Of a stretch of DNA of 48,947 nt, positions 32,001 through 41,447 are shown piece after piece. The notes under the pieces are model-generated. The model saw only the letters and a list, made by a program, of their open reading frames with translations, had not been told where the DNA came from and searched no databases. How positions within the stretch are numbered: the stretch's first letter is position 1; the number at the start of each line of letters is the position of its first letter. The position numbers were made by a program, and so were the translations under genes. Source of the DNA: CBFHND01 sp965657085 (GTDB lineage Bacteria; Pseudomonadota; Alphaproteobacteria; Rhodobacterales; Rhodobacteraceae). The DNA is taken from positions 1-48,947 of the forward strand of contig CBFHND010000024.1 of the NCBI GenBank assembly GCA_965657085.1. Direction: 5' to 3'.

Positions 32001-32941
32001 TTGGCTGCGTCGTCTGTCGAAGGCTCAGGGGCGGGCGTGGCTTCGTCCTCGCCTATCGGGCCGGGCGCAGGCAGATCGGCCTTGATCGCGGGGGACAGAC
32101 CCAGAAGCATCCGGGTGATCGTGATCAGTTCATCGCGCATTTCCGTGCGTGGTGTGACCCGGTCGAGCATCCCGTGATCCAGCAGGTATTCCGCCCGCTG
32201 AAAGCCTTCGGGCAGTTTCTCTCGGATCGTTTGTTCGATCACCCGTGGCCCGGCAAAGCAGATCAGCGCGTTGGGTTCCGCGATATGCACATCGCCCAGC
32301 ATTGCATAGCTGGCGGTCACCCCTCCGGTCGTGGGATGGGTCAGCACCACGATATAGGGCAGGTCCGCTTCTTTCAGCATCTGGATTGCGACGGTGGTGC
32401 GCGGCATTTGCATCAAGCTCAGGATGCCTTCCTGCATGCGCGCGCCACCTGCGGCGGAAAACAGGATCAAGGGGCGCTTGAGTTTTACCGCTTCTTCGGC
32501 GGCGGCGATGATCGCGTTGCCCACGTACATGCCCATGGAGCCACCCATAAAGGAAAAGTCCTGCGCCGCGGCCACGATGGGCGTGCGCCCGATCTCGCCT
32601 GCGGCGACCAGCATCGCCTCGGTTTCGCCCGTGGTTTTCTGGGCGGCTTTCATGCGGTCAGGGTATTTCTTCTGGTCGCGGAAATTCAGCGGGTCGGCGG
32701 TGGGTTGCGGCACGGCGATTTCGGCAAAGATGCCCCCATCGAACAGCGCGGTGAACCGGTCCCGCGGGGTGATGCCCATGTGATGCCCGCAGTTGGTGCA
32801 GACATTCAGATTGTCGCTGACTTCGCGGTGAAACAGCATGGTGCCGCAGTCATCGCATTTGGTCCACAGGTTGTCCGGCGTTTCGCGGCGCGAAAAGATC
32901 GAGTTGATCCGGGGCCGGACGTAGTTGGTGATCCAGTTCAT
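31997..32941 (-). CDS. accD: acetyl-CoA carboxylase carboxyltransferase subunit beta
   Basis: 314 aa, part of the AccA/AccD carboxyltransferase that makes malonyl-CoA for fatty acid synthesis. The N-terminal zinc ribbon is Cys29, Cys32, Cys48, Cys51. The crotonase-fold core has FSFMGGSMGMYVGNA, LILFSAAGGARMQEG, LTHPTTGGVTASYAMLGD and AGPRVIEQTIREKLPEGFQRAEYLLDHG. The Pro/Glu-rich C-terminal tail is normal. Its bicarbonate demand is one possible consumer for the SbtA/carbonic anhydrase unit (inference). Confidence 0.97.
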   Translation of the reverse strand: MNWITNYVRPRINSIFSRRETPDNLWTKCDDCGTMLFHREVSDNLNVCTNCGHHMGITPRDRFTALFDGGIFAEIAVPQPTADPLNFRDQKKYPDRMKAAQKTTGETEAMLVAAGEIGRTPIVAAAQDFSFMGGSMGMYVGNAIIAAAEEAVKLKRPLILFSAAGGARMQEGILSLMQMPRTTVAIQMLKEADLPYIVVLTHPTTGGVTASYAMLGDVHIAEPNALICFAGPRVIEQTIREKLPEGFQRAEYLLDHGMLDRVTPRTEMRDELITITRMLLGLSPAIKADLPAPGPIGEDEATPAPEPSTDDAAK

Positions 32942-32999
32942 ATGGGCATCCTGCTGGCGTTTCGCCCTTTCAAATAGTCCGGGCGGGCCTCAATTGCAA

Positions 33000-33896
33000 T
33001 CAGCGGCGAATGGCAAGGCGTACGGCCAGCCAACTGACAAGCATCAGTCCGAAATCTACGGGCAACCATGCGGACATCGCGGCTTCGTCCGCCATGGAAA
33101 AGGGCAGCTGGAACAGCGCAAGCCCATTGAGGTCATCCGGCACCGAGGTGACAAGGATGGCCATGACGTTGTTGACGAAATGCACCGCGATCGCAGGGCC
33201 AAGCGTTCCGGACCGCGCTGTCAGATCCGCCATCACCATGCCGAAGATGCCCGCCCAAGCCGCGATCAGAAGCGCGTTTTCACCCGCGGTCTCCGGCGTG
33301 TAGTGACCGGCCGCAAAAAGCGCTGAGGGCATGACCATCCAAATCCAGGGCGAGCGGTAGCGCGCTGCGAGCTGTTGCTGGATATATCCGCGAAACAGGA
33401 TTTCTTCGGACCCTGTCTGAACCAGAACCGCGACCAGCGAAAAGGGCAACAGCATGACCCAAGTGCTGACCTGCAATCCCGGTTCAAGCGGTTCATCCAT
33501 GCCCCATGGCGGCAGGATCATCAGTGCCGCGTTGAGCACGACCATGGCCCAGGCAGCCACCCAAAATTGCCCCCGGAAAAGCGGCCAGGGGCCCAAAAGG
33601 GTGATCGGGCTTCGCCGGTGAAAGACCACCACAACGCCCGCCAGCGCAACCGGCATCAACCCGAAACTGAACAGCAGAACCAGCATTGCCGACGGCGTGC
33701 TGCCGGTTGCCAATCGCTGTGCAAACTCTGCCCCTGCCATTGGAGACATGGAACCCAAGATCAGACCATAGAAAAACTGCGTCATCGCCAGATAGGCCGT
33801 GGCGGCACAGATCAGGCCGATCAACAACCGCCAGGTTTCCGCCTTGGCGCGCGCCGGACCCGTCAAAAGGCCGTGCGCAGGGTATGAAGGCCACAT
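33000..33896 (-). CDS. CPBP family intramembrane metalloprotease
   Basis: 298-aa membrane protein with about eight helices. The Rce1/CPBP motifs are present: TGSEEILFRGYIQ with the paired Glu and Arg, ALFAAGHY with the zinc His, and AVHFVNNVMA with the second His. Such proteins act as membrane proteases or bacteriocin-immunity-type proteins; the substrate is unknown. ATG 33896 follows the ABC-CNB stop by 4 bp, so the two are co-translated, suggesting a joint function. Confidence 0.88.
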   Translation of the reverse strand: MWPSYPAHGLLTGPARAKAETWRLLIGLICAATAYLAMTQFFYGLILGSMSPMAGAEFAQRLATGSTPSAMLVLLFSFGLMPVALAGVVVVFHRRSPITLLGPWPLFRGQFWVAAWAMVVLNAALMILPPWGMDEPLEPGLQVSTWVMLLPFSLVAVLVQTGSEEILFRGYIQQQLAARYRSPWIWMVMPSALFAAGHYTPETAGENALLIAAWAGIFGMVMADLTARSGTLGPAIAVHFVNNVMAILVTSVPDDLNGLALFQLPFSMADEAAMSAWLPVDFGLMLVSWLAVRLAIRR

Positions 33897-33900
33897 CACC

Positions 33901-36900
33901 TTACTCCAGCGGCGGCTCTGGCGGGCCAACATCGCCTGGGATATCGATCTTGGCTTCACGCAGCAATTCCGCGGCTCCGGTCAGATGACTGCCCACGGTT
34001 TTCAGAAGGTGCAACAGGACCGTCGTGTCATTTTCGTACACGGCACGGAAGTCTTCGGCACGAATGCGCAAGAAGGTCGCATCGGTCGTCGCCGTCAGGT
34101 CAAGTTGGCGTGGTTCGTTCAGGATGATCGCCAGATCCCCGATCAAGCGGCCGGGATTGACGACCGTAACCGGGTGATCGATGTCTGCATCATCGCGGTA
34201 ACCCATCAAGGCCTGCCCGGACACACACAGGTATGCTGCGTCCGGCTTTTCATCCATGGAAAATATCCGCTGCCCTTCCTTTGCCTCGTACCATTGCGCG
34301 GCAAAGGCCAACAGGCGCTGGTTGCGGCTGTCCAGTTTTCCAAAAAGATCGGTCTGGCCAATCACACGCAACTTGCGGCGCAGGTCCCGAGATGTGCCAT
34401 CGTCGTCCTCTTCACCGTCAAGGATTTGCACCCCATCGATGCGCCCGTTGTTGATTTCGACAAACACGTCGTAGGCGTCGGGGTTTTCAAACTTCTCTTC
34501 CATGAAGATCAATGTCGAATGCGGCAGCAGTCCGCGCAATGCCTGTCGCGTTGCCTGTCTTGCCTTTGCATCGTGGCTGGCCAGCGCCTGATCAAGGACC
34601 AGAATGTCGGGGCGTTTGATCCCTGCCCGGCTGAATGCCACCCGTTCGTGGAAAACGGTGGGGAGGTTGGCACCACCCAATCCCGTGGGCAGATCAAAGA
34701 TGGTTTCGGCCACGCGGCGACGCAGATCCTTTTCGATCATCAGGTTGGCGACGATGTCTTCGATCTCTTCGGCGCGCGCACCGGCTATTGCAGACACGCG
34801 CCCGTAAAGCGCATTTTCGAGGATCGTCAGGCGCGGCAGGTAATTCTCCGGGGCGACTTCGACGAACATGTCCTTGGTCCGCTCCCGCAGGGCCGCGCCG
34901 CTGGATTTACGGATGCGCAGGATTTCGTCCTTGAAGCTGTCGGGGAACGCGGGGCCAATCTGTTCGGCCGTGAAGGCAAACGGAACCGTCAGCAACAGCG
35001 CAAATTCATCTTCGTCCAGCGCGGAATCGCCGCTTTCACGGCGTCGCTTCGCGATATCGACCAGTTTTTCGTAAAGCTCCTCCTCAATGCCAAGGGCGGT
35101 GAACAGCGGGTGTTGCGTTCCGTCGCGGCCAAAGGTCTGGTTGAGCGTTTCGACAAGGGTTTGCGAGATGGCGATGCCTTCTTCGGCAAGGCCTTCCTGA
35201 ATGATGAGGCTCAGAAACTCACGCTCGGCGGCCAGACCCTGTTGCGAGATGTCATGCAGCGGTGAAGCGAACAGAAGGTTGCCGCCCAAGGGAACAGCGG
35301 GGTTGAACTGCTCGGGATCGAACCTGTGCACCGCGTCCAGCAGACCACGCGCGGCCAGCTGTTTTTCAACCTCGGGCCGCAAGGCCACGACCGCATCCGC
35401 AAGAGGTTTGTGCAAATCCAGTTCGATCAGGCTTTTGAGCATTCGGCGGAACATGAACTCATCAAGCCCCATCGCCTGCACCAACTGGAACCACCAGCTG
35501 CGAATTTCCTCGGGATCGGTCAGGCCTGCAATCTCCGGGTCGATCCATTCGGCCCTCAGGCTGTCCGGACTGTTGCCCGCGCGGCGGGCCTCGATGCTGG
35601 CGCGATCCTTGTGTTTGGGATCCCAAAGGATGGTTTTGGGGTTGGTCATCAAGGGCATCATCAGGTTGCTACCGATGGTGCCATCAAATAGATAAGGGCG
35701 CGAATGGGCATAGCCGATGCGCGCGGAAATCACCGATTGGTGCAGGGTTGCCAGATCATGCCCGGCCATGGTGACCGATCCCCGATATGGCGTGACTTCG
35801 CGCGTCAGAAGTTCGGCCATGGCCCGCCGCTCGGACTGGTTGGAGACCTGTATGGCGACGCGCGCACGCGGTGGCAGTGTCAGGTTGATATCCTGCAGAA
35901 CCGGGTTGCCGTCAGTATTGCGAACGGTCACGTGATCCAGCACGATCTCTCCGTCCAGTCGCGGCACCTCGTCCGGCTCGCCTTCGAACAGCTTTGCATC
36001 CACCAGCCCTTTGGGATTGAACCGCTCGGTTACGATGTCCCAGCGCAAGGACATGTCCTGCACCTGGTTGTAGTATGTCAGAAGCTCTTTCCATGGGCTG
36101 GACAGATCCTTGTAGGCGGCGAGAGCCGCAACAAGCGCCCCCACGGAAATCTGGCCCTGAATGGCAAGATACCCACCCACGGAATAGAAAAAGAACGGGG
36201 TCAGCTGGGTGATGAAGTTGTTGAGGAACTTCATGAAGAATTTCTTGTTGTAGATCTTGAACCGGATATCGAACAAACGGCCCAACCGGTCGGTGAACAG
36301 AGCCAGCCTGTAGCGCATGCCCCCGTTGGTGCGCAGATCGGTGATCCCGGCGGCGCTTTCGCCGATTTCGGCGGCCAGTGCGCGCACTTCCTTGATCCGG
36401 TCCTTGTTCAGCAGATTGATCTGCCGTTGCAACATGGGGATCAACCACGCCTGCAACGGAATAAGGGCAATGCCCGCCAGCCCGAACCAGATGCTTTGGG
36501 CAAAGAGAAAGATCACGATGATCAGCATCTGACCGGCCTGAAACACCGGCTGCGCCAGCGCATCACCCATCAGGCCACCCATCGGCTCGGCCTCTGAGGT
36601 GACCATCGACACCAGTTCGCCCTGACTGGTGGTGCGGAAATAGCTGCCGGGAAACCGCAGCATCCGCGATACAAGCGTGTAGCGCAGACGGCGCAGCATG
36701 CGTTCGGCAACGACACCCTTCATCGTGTTCAGGCGCATCTTGAGAAGGCCATGCAACAACACCGCAGCAAGGTATGCAAAGCACAAGGCAAGAAGAAATC
36801 CGGTCTGGCTCAACTCAAGGCCAAAAACGTCGATCCTTTCGCTATGCGCACCAATGGCATCGTTGATGATCCGCTTAGGCAGTTCCAACGACGCATAGAG

Positions 36901-36990
36901 AAACGGAAAGGTCACCAGTGTCAGCAAAAGCAGCATGACCTGCTGGCGCTTTGAGTGCTTCCAGATGAAAGAAAAGAGGGTTGGTTCCAT
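33901..36990 (-). CDS. degenerate ABC exporter with large insertion and C-terminal cyclic-nucleotide-binding domain
   Basis: 1029 aa. Residues 1-330 form an ABC-exporter membrane domain with six helices. The nucleotide-binding domain (about 345-860) is degenerate: the P-loop position reads VSNQSERRA (382-390), the Q-loop reads GYAHSRP, the LSGGQ signature reads LPTVF (776-780), Walker B is ILVLDQ with Gln801 for the catalytic Glu, and the switch His is Glu (MEEKF). An insertion of about 285 residues (440-725), rich in helices, splits it. Residues 874-1003 are a CNB domain; its phosphate cassette GDLAIILNEPR keeps the binding Arg961 with Asp in place of the usual Glu. It probably cannot hydrolyse ATP; a sensor, channel-like or regulatory role is inferred. 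The CPBP protease gene follows by 4 bp. Confidence 0.9.
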   Translation of the reverse strand: MEPTLFSFIWKHSKRQQVMLLLLTLVTFPFLYASLELPKRIINDAIGAHSERIDVFGLELSQTGFLLALCFAYLAAVLLHGLLKMRLNTMKGVVAERMLRRLRYTLVSRMLRFPGSYFRTTSQGELVSMVTSEAEPMGGLMGDALAQPVFQAGQMLIIVIFLFAQSIWFGLAGIALIPLQAWLIPMLQRQINLLNKDRIKEVRALAAEIGESAAGITDLRTNGGMRYRLALFTDRLGRLFDIRFKIYNKKFFMKFLNNFITQLTPFFFYSVGGYLAIQGQISVGALVAALAAYKDLSSPWKELLTYYNQVQDMSLRWDIVTERFNPKGLVDAKLFEGEPDEVPRLDGEIVLDHVTVRNTDGNPVLQDINLTLPPRARVAIQVSNQSERRAMAELLTREVTPYRGSVTMAGHDLATLHQSVISARIGYAHSRPYLFDGTIGSNLMMPLMTNPKTILWDPKHKDRASIEARRAGNSPDSLRAEWIDPEIAGLTDPEEIRSWWFQLVQAMGLDEFMFRRMLKSLIELDLHKPLADAVVALRPEVEKQLAARGLLDAVHRFDPEQFNPAVPLGGNLLFASPLHDISQQGLAAEREFLSLIIQEGLAEEGIAISQTLVETLNQTFGRDGTQHPLFTALGIEEELYEKLVDIAKRRRESGDSALDEDEFALLLTVPFAFTAEQIGPAFPDSFKDEILRIRKSSGAALRERTKDMFVEVAPENYLPRLTILENALYGRVSAIAGARAEEIEDIVANLMIEKDLRRRVAETIFDLPTGLGGANLPTVFHERVAFSRAGIKRPDILVLDQALASHDAKARQATRQALRGLLPHSTLIFMEEKFENPDAYDVFVEINNGRIDGVQILDGEEDDDGTSRDLRRKLRVIGQTDLFGKLDSRNQRLLAFAAQWYEAKEGQRIFSMDEKPDAAYLCVSGQALMGYRDDADIDHPVTVVNPGRLIGDLAIILNEPRQLDLTATTDATFLRIRAEDFRAVYENDTTVLLHLLKTVGSHLTGAAELLREAKIDIPGDVGPPEPPLE

Positions 36991-37133
36991 AAGGCCCTGA
37001 GATCGGCGATGGGCAGAATGGCCCGGGCTTTCAACCTAGTGACCGGCTTGGGCCAATACAAGCATGGCGGTAGCGCTTGCAGGGGGTGGGGTCGCGGGGT
37101 ATTCCGGTGCGCAACGCATTCAGGGAGGCTGCC

Positions 37134-38897
37134 ATGCTGAAGGGCAAGTTCGACAAATCCAAACTGCCAAGCCGTCATGTGACCGAAGGGCCCGCGCGCG
37201 CGCCGCACCGGTCGTACTATTACGCGATGGGCATGACCGAAGAGGAAATTCACCAGCCTCTGGTCGGCGTGGCCACCTGCTGGAACGAGGCGGCACCGTG
37301 CAACATTGCGCTGAACCGTCAGGCGCAGTCGGTCAAGATGGGTGTGAAATCGGCCTATGGCACGCCGCGTGAATTTACCACCATCACCGTAACCGACGGC
37401 ATCGCCATGGGCCACGAAGGCATGCGGTCGTCACTGGCGTCGCGCGAGGCCATTGCCGACACGGTCGAGCTGACCATGCGCGGCCATTGCTATGACGCGA
37501 TCGTGGGTCTGGCGGGGTGCGACAAATCCCTGCCCGGCATGATGATGGCGATGATCCGCCTGAACGTGCCGTCTGTCTTTCTCTATGGCGGGTCGATCCT
37601 TCCGGGTCGTGCGCCCACCGGGGCCAAGGTGCCCGAGGATTTCGCCAATCGCGATCTGACCGTGCAGGACATGTTCGAAGCGGTGGGGCGCCAGCAAAAC
37701 GGCACAATGACCGAAGCCGAGTTGGAAATCCTCGAACGTGTGGCCTGTCCGTCGGCGGGGGCCTGCGGTGGCCAGTTCACCGCCAACACCATGGCCTGTG
37801 TATCCGAGGCCATCGGCCTTGCCCTGCCCAATTCGTCTGGCGCACCCGCGCCCTACCAAAGCCGCGATCAGTATGCCGAGGCGTCCGGTGCGGCGGTCAT
37901 GACGTTGATCGAAAAGAACATCCGCGCGCGCGACATCTGCACCCGCGAAGCGTTCGAAAACGCGGCGCGCGTCGTGGCCTGCACCGGTGGGTCGACAAAT
38001 GCCGGTCTGCACCTGCCCGCGATGGCACATGAAGCGGGTATCGACTTCTACCTTGATGACGTCTGCGAGATTTTCCGCGACACGCCCTACTTCGTCGATC
38101 TGAAACCCGGCGGTCAGTACGTGGCCAAGGATCTCTATGAGGTCGGGGGCGTCTATGTGGTGATGAAGGAACTGCGCAAGGCGGGTCTGATCCACGAGGA
38201 TTGCATGACCGCAACCGGCTATTCCATCGGTGAAGAGCTGGACAAGATCGCGCTGGATGCCGATGGCACCGTGATCCATCCAGTCGAAACACCGATCACC
38301 AAGACCGGTGGCGTTGTCGGCCTGAAAGGCAACGTGGCCCCTGAGGGCGCCATCGTGAAGGTCGCGGGCATCGAACCGCAGCACCAGATCTTTACCGGCC
38401 CGGCGCGCGTGTTCGAATGCGAGCAGGATGCGTTCGAATCCGTCCAGAACCGCACCTACGAGGAAGGCGAAGTGTTCGTGATCCGCAACGAAGGTCCTTC
38501 GGGCGGCCCCGGTATGCGCGAGATGCTGGCCACCACCGCGGCCCTGAGCGGTCAAGGCATGGGCAAGAAGGTGGCCCTGATCACCGATGGCCGCTTTTCC
38601 GGTGCGACACGCGGTTTCTGCGTGGGGCACGTGGGCCCCGAGGCCGCACATGGCGGCCCCATTGCGCTGTTGAAAGATGGCGATGTGATCACGATCAATG
38701 CCATCGAAGGGTCGATCAACGTCGACCTGACCGACGAAGAACTGGAAGCGCGCAAAGCCGATTGGAAAGGTCCGCGCGAAACCATCTATGGGTCTGGCGC
38801 GCTGTGGAAATACGCGCAGCAGGTTGGCGCAACGTACAAGGGTGCGGTGACGCATCCCGGTGGCAAGGCCGAGCGGCATGAATACATGGACCTTTAA
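37134..38897 (+). CDS. ilvD: dihydroxy-acid dehydratase
   Basis: 587-aa Fe-S enzyme of branched-chain amino acid and pantothenate synthesis, making 2-oxo acids from 2,3-dihydroxy acids. Cluster cysteines are in ATCWNEAAPCN (Cys49), GLAGCDKSLPGM and PSAGACGGQFTANTM; the C-terminal part has GPSGGPGMREML and TDGRFSGATRGFCVGHVGPEA. The Mg-Lys segment AGCDKS is present. GGGAGG lies 6 nt before the ATG. No leader-peptide attenuator is seen upstream. Confidence 0.97.
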   Translation: MLKGKFDKSKLPSRHVTEGPARAPHRSYYYAMGMTEEEIHQPLVGVATCWNEAAPCNIALNRQAQSVKMGVKSAYGTPREFTTITVTDGIAMGHEGMRSSLASREAIADTVELTMRGHCYDAIVGLAGCDKSLPGMMMAMIRLNVPSVFLYGGSILPGRAPTGAKVPEDFANRDLTVQDMFEAVGRQQNGTMTEAELEILERVACPSAGACGGQFTANTMACVSEAIGLALPNSSGAPAPYQSRDQYAEASGAAVMTLIEKNIRARDICTREAFENAARVVACTGGSTNAGLHLPAMAHEAGIDFYLDDVCEIFRDTPYFVDLKPGGQYVAKDLYEVGGVYVVMKELRKAGLIHEDCMTATGYSIGEELDKIALDADGTVIHPVETPITKTGGVVGLKGNVAPEGAIVKVAGIEPQHQIFTGPARVFECEQDAFESVQNRTYEEGEVFVIRNEGPSGGPGMREMLATTAALSGQGMGKKVALITDGRFSGATRGFCVGHVGPEAAHGGPIALLKDGDVITINAIEGSINVDLTDEELEARKADWKGPRETIYGSGALWKYAQQVGATYKGAVTHPGGKAERHEYMDL

Positions 38898-39576
38898 AGG
38901 TCTGATCGCCGCGGCGATCCTGTCGACGCTGGGCGGCTGTGAAGGCGGCCCGGCGCAATTCAACCTGTTGCAAGCGCCGCAAGGTACGCCCCAGGCCGCG
39001 CCGTTGCGGCAGGCAGACCTGGCGCGGGGGGCCGTGACACTGGTGCCCCCGGATGGGTTTTGCATCGAACCGCGCAGCCTTCGCGCAAATTTTGCAATTC
39101 TGGCGCGGTGCGACACTCTGGGTGATCCATTGGGTGCGCTCGACGCCCCGCTGGGCATGATCACCATCAGCGTTGAGCGTATTGCACCGGACGCAGCACC
39201 CGTAACGGAATCAAGCCTGCGCGCCGCCTTGCGTGACACCGAAATACTGGAAAGCCAATCGCAGGATGGGATTGTCCTGATCCGGGCGCGCGCACCGAGC
39301 CCGGCACGCGAAGGGCTGTCTGCGGTGTACTGGCGTGCGGCGGGTCGCATCGGGGCGCAACAGCTGGGCCTTGCGGCTTATGGCCCTGAGGGCGGACGCA
39401 TAACGGGGCCAGACGGCGCAAGGTTGCTGGTACAATTGGCAAAGCGCACCGAGGCGCAATCCATTGCCGGGGCCGTCGCGGCCAACAGTTTGGCAAAACC
39501 CCTGCCAAAGGACTCATCAAAAGACACAGGCGCCAAAAAAGGGTTCACATCTGCAATTGCAGGTTTATTTGACTGA
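38878..39576 (+). CDS. putative lipoprotein, hypothetical
   Basis: 232 aa. MNTWTFKGLIAAAILSTLGGCEGG is a lipoprotein signal with lipobox LGGC, so the mature protein should be anchored by a lipidated Cys. The body (RGAVTLVPPDGFCIEPRSLR, CDTLGDPLGA, then VYWRAAGRIGAQQLGLAAYG) is a single domain of unknown function that I recognise only as common next to ilvD in roseobacters. It starts inside the last codons of ilvD (20-bp overlap), so it is expressed with it. Confidence 0.75.
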   Translation: MNTWTFKGLIAAAILSTLGGCEGGPAQFNLLQAPQGTPQAAPLRQADLARGAVTLVPPDGFCIEPRSLRANFAILARCDTLGDPLGALDAPLGMITISVERIAPDAAPVTESSLRAALRDTEILESQSQDGIVLIRARAPSPAREGLSAVYWRAAGRIGAQQLGLAAYGPEGGRITGPDGARLLVQLAKRTEAQSIAGAVAANSLAKPLPKDSSKDTGAKKGFTSAIAGLFD

Positions 39577-39627
39577 AACCATTTCGTTAAATACCTGCAA
39601 CATCCGATAACGAGGCATCCAAGCCCG

Positions 39628-40401
39628 ATGGCAGACAAGACACGCAGCATTATCGAAAAACTGTCGCACCGCCGCGCGATGCGCCGGTGGGCGCGTGCGG
39701 CGCGCAATGCAGGCAAGACAGACCTCAACCATTTGCGCCAGTTGCGCAACGGCGCGCGGCTGATGCGGTCGCACCTTGATCGGTTGATCCATACGGCAGA
39801 TGAACGGTTGGCCCTGCCGGTGATCGGTTCGACCAGCTTTTCCAAACCGCACAACGCGGATTGGTCGTGGCGTCCTGCCCTGTGGCGTGGCCCGCTGCCC
39901 AATCCGGGGATGAGTTCGGTGGAAACCAAGTCCATGCTTGGCGACGAAGTGACCCTGTTTCACGATTGCAAGCTGAGCGAACTGACCCTGCGCCAGCTGC
40001 GCAACACGCGCGAAGAGGATCTGGCCCCTTACGGCCTGCGCCTTGATGTTTTCAAGTTCGACGGATCATTCCTGAGCCTTGTGATCGACCTGCCCGAAGG
40101 GGCCACGAATGGGTTGAAACGGTCCCATCTTCTGCGGATGGACACCATTGTGGAGATGGAAAAGCCGCTGGAAATCTTTGCGCGGCTCAATATTCGCCAT
40201 GGCCCCAACACCGAACAGATCGTGCGCGAACTGCCGCTGCACGAAAAGGACATTACCGTCGAATTTGATCTCGCGTATTCCAACCTCAACGAAAAGCGTG
40301 TGGAACGGGCGTGGATCGATCTGATCTTTGAAGGACCGGAGATGAACCAGGTTGTGCTGCGGGATGTCACCTTCTCGCGCCGACCGCGGGCATCGTTGTG
40401 A
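39628..40401 (+). CDS. conserved hypothetical protein (probably DUF6478)
   Basis: 257 aa. A basic N-terminal helix (SHRRAMRRWARAARNAG) and QLRNGARLMRSHLDRLIHTAD is followed by a beta-rich domain with PALWRGPLPNPG, LFHDCKLSELTLRQLRNTR, DLPEGATNGLKRSHLLRMD and LNEKRVERAWIDLIFEGPEMNQ. No signal peptide. The pattern matches a Rhodobacterales-restricted family I would place as DUF6478; function unknown. It lies 13 bp ahead of the next small gene. Confidence 0.7.
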   Translation: MADKTRSIIEKLSHRRAMRRWARAARNAGKTDLNHLRQLRNGARLMRSHLDRLIHTADERLALPVIGSTSFSKPHNADWSWRPALWRGPLPNPGMSSVETKSMLGDEVTLFHDCKLSELTLRQLRNTREEDLAPYGLRLDVFKFDGSFLSLVIDLPEGATNGLKRSHLLRMDTIVEMEKPLEIFARLNIRHGPNTEQIVRELPLHEKDITVEFDLAYSNLNEKRVERAWIDLIFEGPEMNQVVLRDVTFSRRPRASL

Positions 40402-40414
40402 GAAAGGGCCAGAC

Positions 40415-40786
40415 ATGAGCAATCTGACTGTAACAGCCACACGCATTCGCGGCGGTATCTGGAATGGCGTCATCACCAGCGACGATGGCAACGTGCCACA
40501 GATCGTGGTGCATCATCTGGACAAGCCCGTCCCCGATATCAAGATGGTTGAAGACGAGGATGCAGGTCGTTGGCATTTGCAGGTGCCGATCCCGGCAGAG
40601 GCCATCGCCGACGGGGTGCAGACGTTTGTGATTTCAGACCCGGCGGATGGCACCCGGCTGGCGCATTTCACGCTGATCGCAGGTGAGGTTCTGGGCGATG
40701 ACTTTCGGGCGGAAATGGAGTTGCTGCGTGCCGAGCTTGACATGCTGAAGCGGGCGTTTCGGCGCCATTGCGTCGAGACATCCTGA
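40415..40786 (+). CDS. hypothetical protein with C-terminal coiled coil
   Basis: 123 aa. A beta-sandwich-like body (VTATRIRGGIWNGVITSDDG, WHLQVPIPAEAIADGVQTF, RLAHFTLIAGEVL) ends in a heptad-like helix (FRAEMELLRAELDMLKRAFRRHC) that could oligomerise. ATG 40415 with AAAGGG upstream. Probably co-transcribed with the preceding gene. No named family recognised. Confidence 0.7.
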   Translation: MSNLTVTATRIRGGIWNGVITSDDGNVPQIVVHHLDKPVPDIKMVEDEDAGRWHLQVPIPAEAIADGVQTFVISDPADGTRLAHFTLIAGEVLGDDFRAEMELLRAELDMLKRAFRRHCVETS

Positions 40787-40811
40787 GGCGCTGGCGAACC
40801 CGAGAAATCCT

Positions 40812-41432
40812 TCAGGCCAGATCGGGACGCCGCGCAAAGACCATCGCCACACCAAATCCGATCATGCCCAGCCCCGAGGCCCGGCTGAACCAGTGCAACC
40901 TGTTGGAGGCCGCACGCGCCGCGAACCGACCCAGAACCGCATAGCAACAGATGGCCACCACTTCGAGCATCATGAACAGCGCGCCCAGAACCGCATAGCT
41001 GGTGGTGTAGGCTTGCGGGTCGACGAACTGCGGAAAGAAGGCGGCAAAAACCAGAATGGCCTTTGGATTGCCCAAAGCGACAAGGGCCTCACGCCGAAAC
41101 GCGTTGCCGACGTCAGGCGCCGACGCCTCGAAGCTTGCGGTCGAAGTCAAAGCATCTGACCGCAAAAGGCGCAGGCCAAGCCAGATCAGATAGGCCGCAC
41201 CGATGACCTTGAGCGCGGTAAAGGCCGTCGCAGAGGCCGACAACAAAAGCCCGAGGCCCAGCCCGCTGAGCGCAATCATCGGCGCAAAGGCGAGCAAGCG
41301 GCCCATGCTGGCGCGCAAGGCAAAACCGACACCCTGCCGTGCACCATGTGTCAGGGCCAAAAGGTTGTTCGGACCAAAGGCGAGGTTGAGCAAAAAACAC
41401 GCCGGAATGAACAATACGAGGTTCAGGGTCAT
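40812..41432 (-). CDS. LysE/RhtB family amino acid exporter
   Basis: 206-aa inner-membrane exporter with six helices. LNLAFGPNNLLALTHGARQG, the LIWLGLRLLRS segment, ALGNPKAILVFAAFFPQFVDP and a C-terminal LHWFSRASGLGMIGFGVAM are typical. It exports amino acids or homoserine-type compounds; the substrate is unknown. It starts 15 bp after the crotonase stop, so it is probably in the same transcript. Confidence 0.92.
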   Translation of the reverse strand: MTLNLVLFIPACFLLNLAFGPNNLLALTHGARQGVGFALRASMGRLLAFAPMIALSGLGLGLLLSASATAFTALKVIGAAYLIWLGLRLLRSDALTSTASFEASAPDVGNAFRREALVALGNPKAILVFAAFFPQFVDPQAYTTSYAVLGALFMMLEVVAICCYAVLGRFAARAASNRLHWFSRASGLGMIGFGVAMVFARRPDLA

Positions 41433-41447
41433 GCGCCGGACCCGCGT

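Noticed and set aside
33799..35265. 488-codon open frame on the plus strand
   Set aside because: Antisense to the ABC-CNB protein and the CPBP gene; composition typical of a shadow frame.
37431..39350. 639-codon open frame on the minus strand
   Set aside because: Antisense shadow of ilvD and the lipoprotein gene; no motif and no RBS.
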